Source of the DNA: an uncultured Opitutia bacterium
GTDB lineage: Bacteria; Verrucomicrobiota; Verrucomicrobiia; Opitutales; UBA953
NCBI GenBank assembly: GCA_903829855.1
Contig: CAIKRN010000004.1
Coordinates: 1-5,812 of the forward strand
Reading direction: 5' to 3'
DNA length: 5,812 nt
Part shown: piece after piece, positions 5,351-5,812 of the stretch
How positions within the stretch are numbered: the stretch's first letter is position 1
Layout: each line of letters opens with the position of its first letter
Notes under the pieces: model-generated
Database searches by the model: none
Seen by the model: only the letters and a program-made list of their open reading frames with translations
What the model was told of the DNA's origin: nothing
Made by a program: the position numbers and the translations under genes

Positions 5351-5812
5351 ATGGTCATCGGACTCACTGGCGGGATTGGCTGCGGGAAGTCCGCCGCCGC
5401 CGCATTCTTTGCCGAGTTGGGCTTTCAGGTCATTGATGCCGATAAACTCGCCAGGCAGGTCCTCGAGTCGCCCGGCTGCGTGGCGCAGCTCCAGGGCCGC
5501 TGGGGGCGGGCCTGTCTTGATTCAGAAGGGCTTCCCGATCGCGTCTGGATAGCGGCCAAGGTTTTCTCCGACCCGGTCGAGCGTGATTTCTTGGAGTTAT
5601 TGATTCACCCTGAGGTTGCCCGCCTTCGCCGAGATTTGATCTCACAGCATGGGGGTGACACGGTCGTCGAAATCCCGCTGCTTTTTGAGAAAAATTTAGG
5701 AGCGGAGTTTTCAAAAGTCGTTTGCATCGCAAGTTCTGACGCCATCCGTCGTGAACGATTGCGCGGTCGCGGACTTTCAGTTGCGCAAATTAATGCGCGA
5801 GTAAGTTCGCAA
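5351..5812 (+). CDS. coaE: Dephospho-CoA kinase (3' end outside window)
   Basis: CoaE phosphorylates the 3'-hydroxyl of dephospho-CoA with ATP, the last step of coenzyme A synthesis, in the cytoplasm. The 154 residues seen run open to the right edge; the family is usually about 200, so roughly 50 are missing. The P-loop GGIGCGKS is at residues 7-14. DADKLARQV at 29-37 is the conserved family segment carrying the acidic residue near the substrate. IHPEV is at 85-89, EIPLLFE at 107-113 is the Walker-B-like strand, and the Arg-rich lid RRERLRGRGLS is at 133-143. The last residues, INARVSSQ, match the usual R-[IL]-x-x-Q continuation. The start is the first ATG, with MVIGLTGGIG giving the normal P-loop position. 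No Shine-Dalgarno sequence is present; GGGG lies too close to the ATG to be one. ftsH ends 37 bases upstream. Confidence 0.95.
   Translation, partial: MVIGLTGGIGCGKSAAAAFFAELGFQVIDADKLARQVLESPGCVAQLQGRWGRACLDSEGLPDRVWIAAKVFSDPVERDFLELLIHPEVARLRRDLISQHGGDTVVEIPLLFEKNLGAEFSKVVCIASSDAIRRERLRGRGLSVAQINARVSSQ

Overview
This window holds chromosomal housekeeping genes from a bacterium that is moderately GC-rich by eye. Four genes are recognised with confidence, all on the + strand: serS (seryl-tRNA synthetase), tilS (tRNA-Ile lysidine synthetase), ftsH (membrane ATP-dependent zinc protease) and coaE (dephospho-CoA kinase, cut by the right edge). A divergent gene on the - strand, cut by the left edge, encodes a small membrane protein of the DUF4337 family. 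No mobile element, CRISPR array, rRNA or tRNA gene was seen.

The best guess for the source is Verrucomicrobiota, possibly the Opitutae. The hints are the DUF4337 protein, a SerRS motif-2 loop of the type I recall from Bacteroidota and Verrucomicrobiota, and the absence of a Shine-Dalgarno sequence before any of the five starts. This is inference from memory; no search was run.

Layout: 1-476 is the DUF4337 gene (-). Positions 477-605 are a divergent intergenic region with an 8+8 bp perfect palindrome and possible leader hairpins. serS is 606-1874, tilS about 1928-3313, ftsH 3325-5313 and coaE 5351 to beyond the edge. Gaps between the + strand genes are 11 to about 53 bases, so they look like an operon.

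The most interesting signal is regulatory. Each of tilS, ftsH and coaE is preceded by the same two-part motif, TTGNCW, then exactly 16 bases, then TAGGYT (TTGGCA/TAGGCT, TTGACT/TAGGTT, TTGCCT/TAGGCT). The second box ends 6 to 13 bases before the start codon. Read as a -35/-10 promoter, this gives each gene its own start of transcription, with a leaderless or nearly leaderless mRNA and no room for a Shine-Dalgarno site. The -35 box is sigma70-like, but the -10 box keeps only the TA....T frame of TATAAT.

Functionally, serS and tilS serve translation: serine charging, and decoding of AUA codons. FtsH handles membrane protein quality control and coaE completes coenzyme A synthesis. The tilS-ftsH pairing is a common bacterial arrangement; the hpt gene often found between them is absent here.
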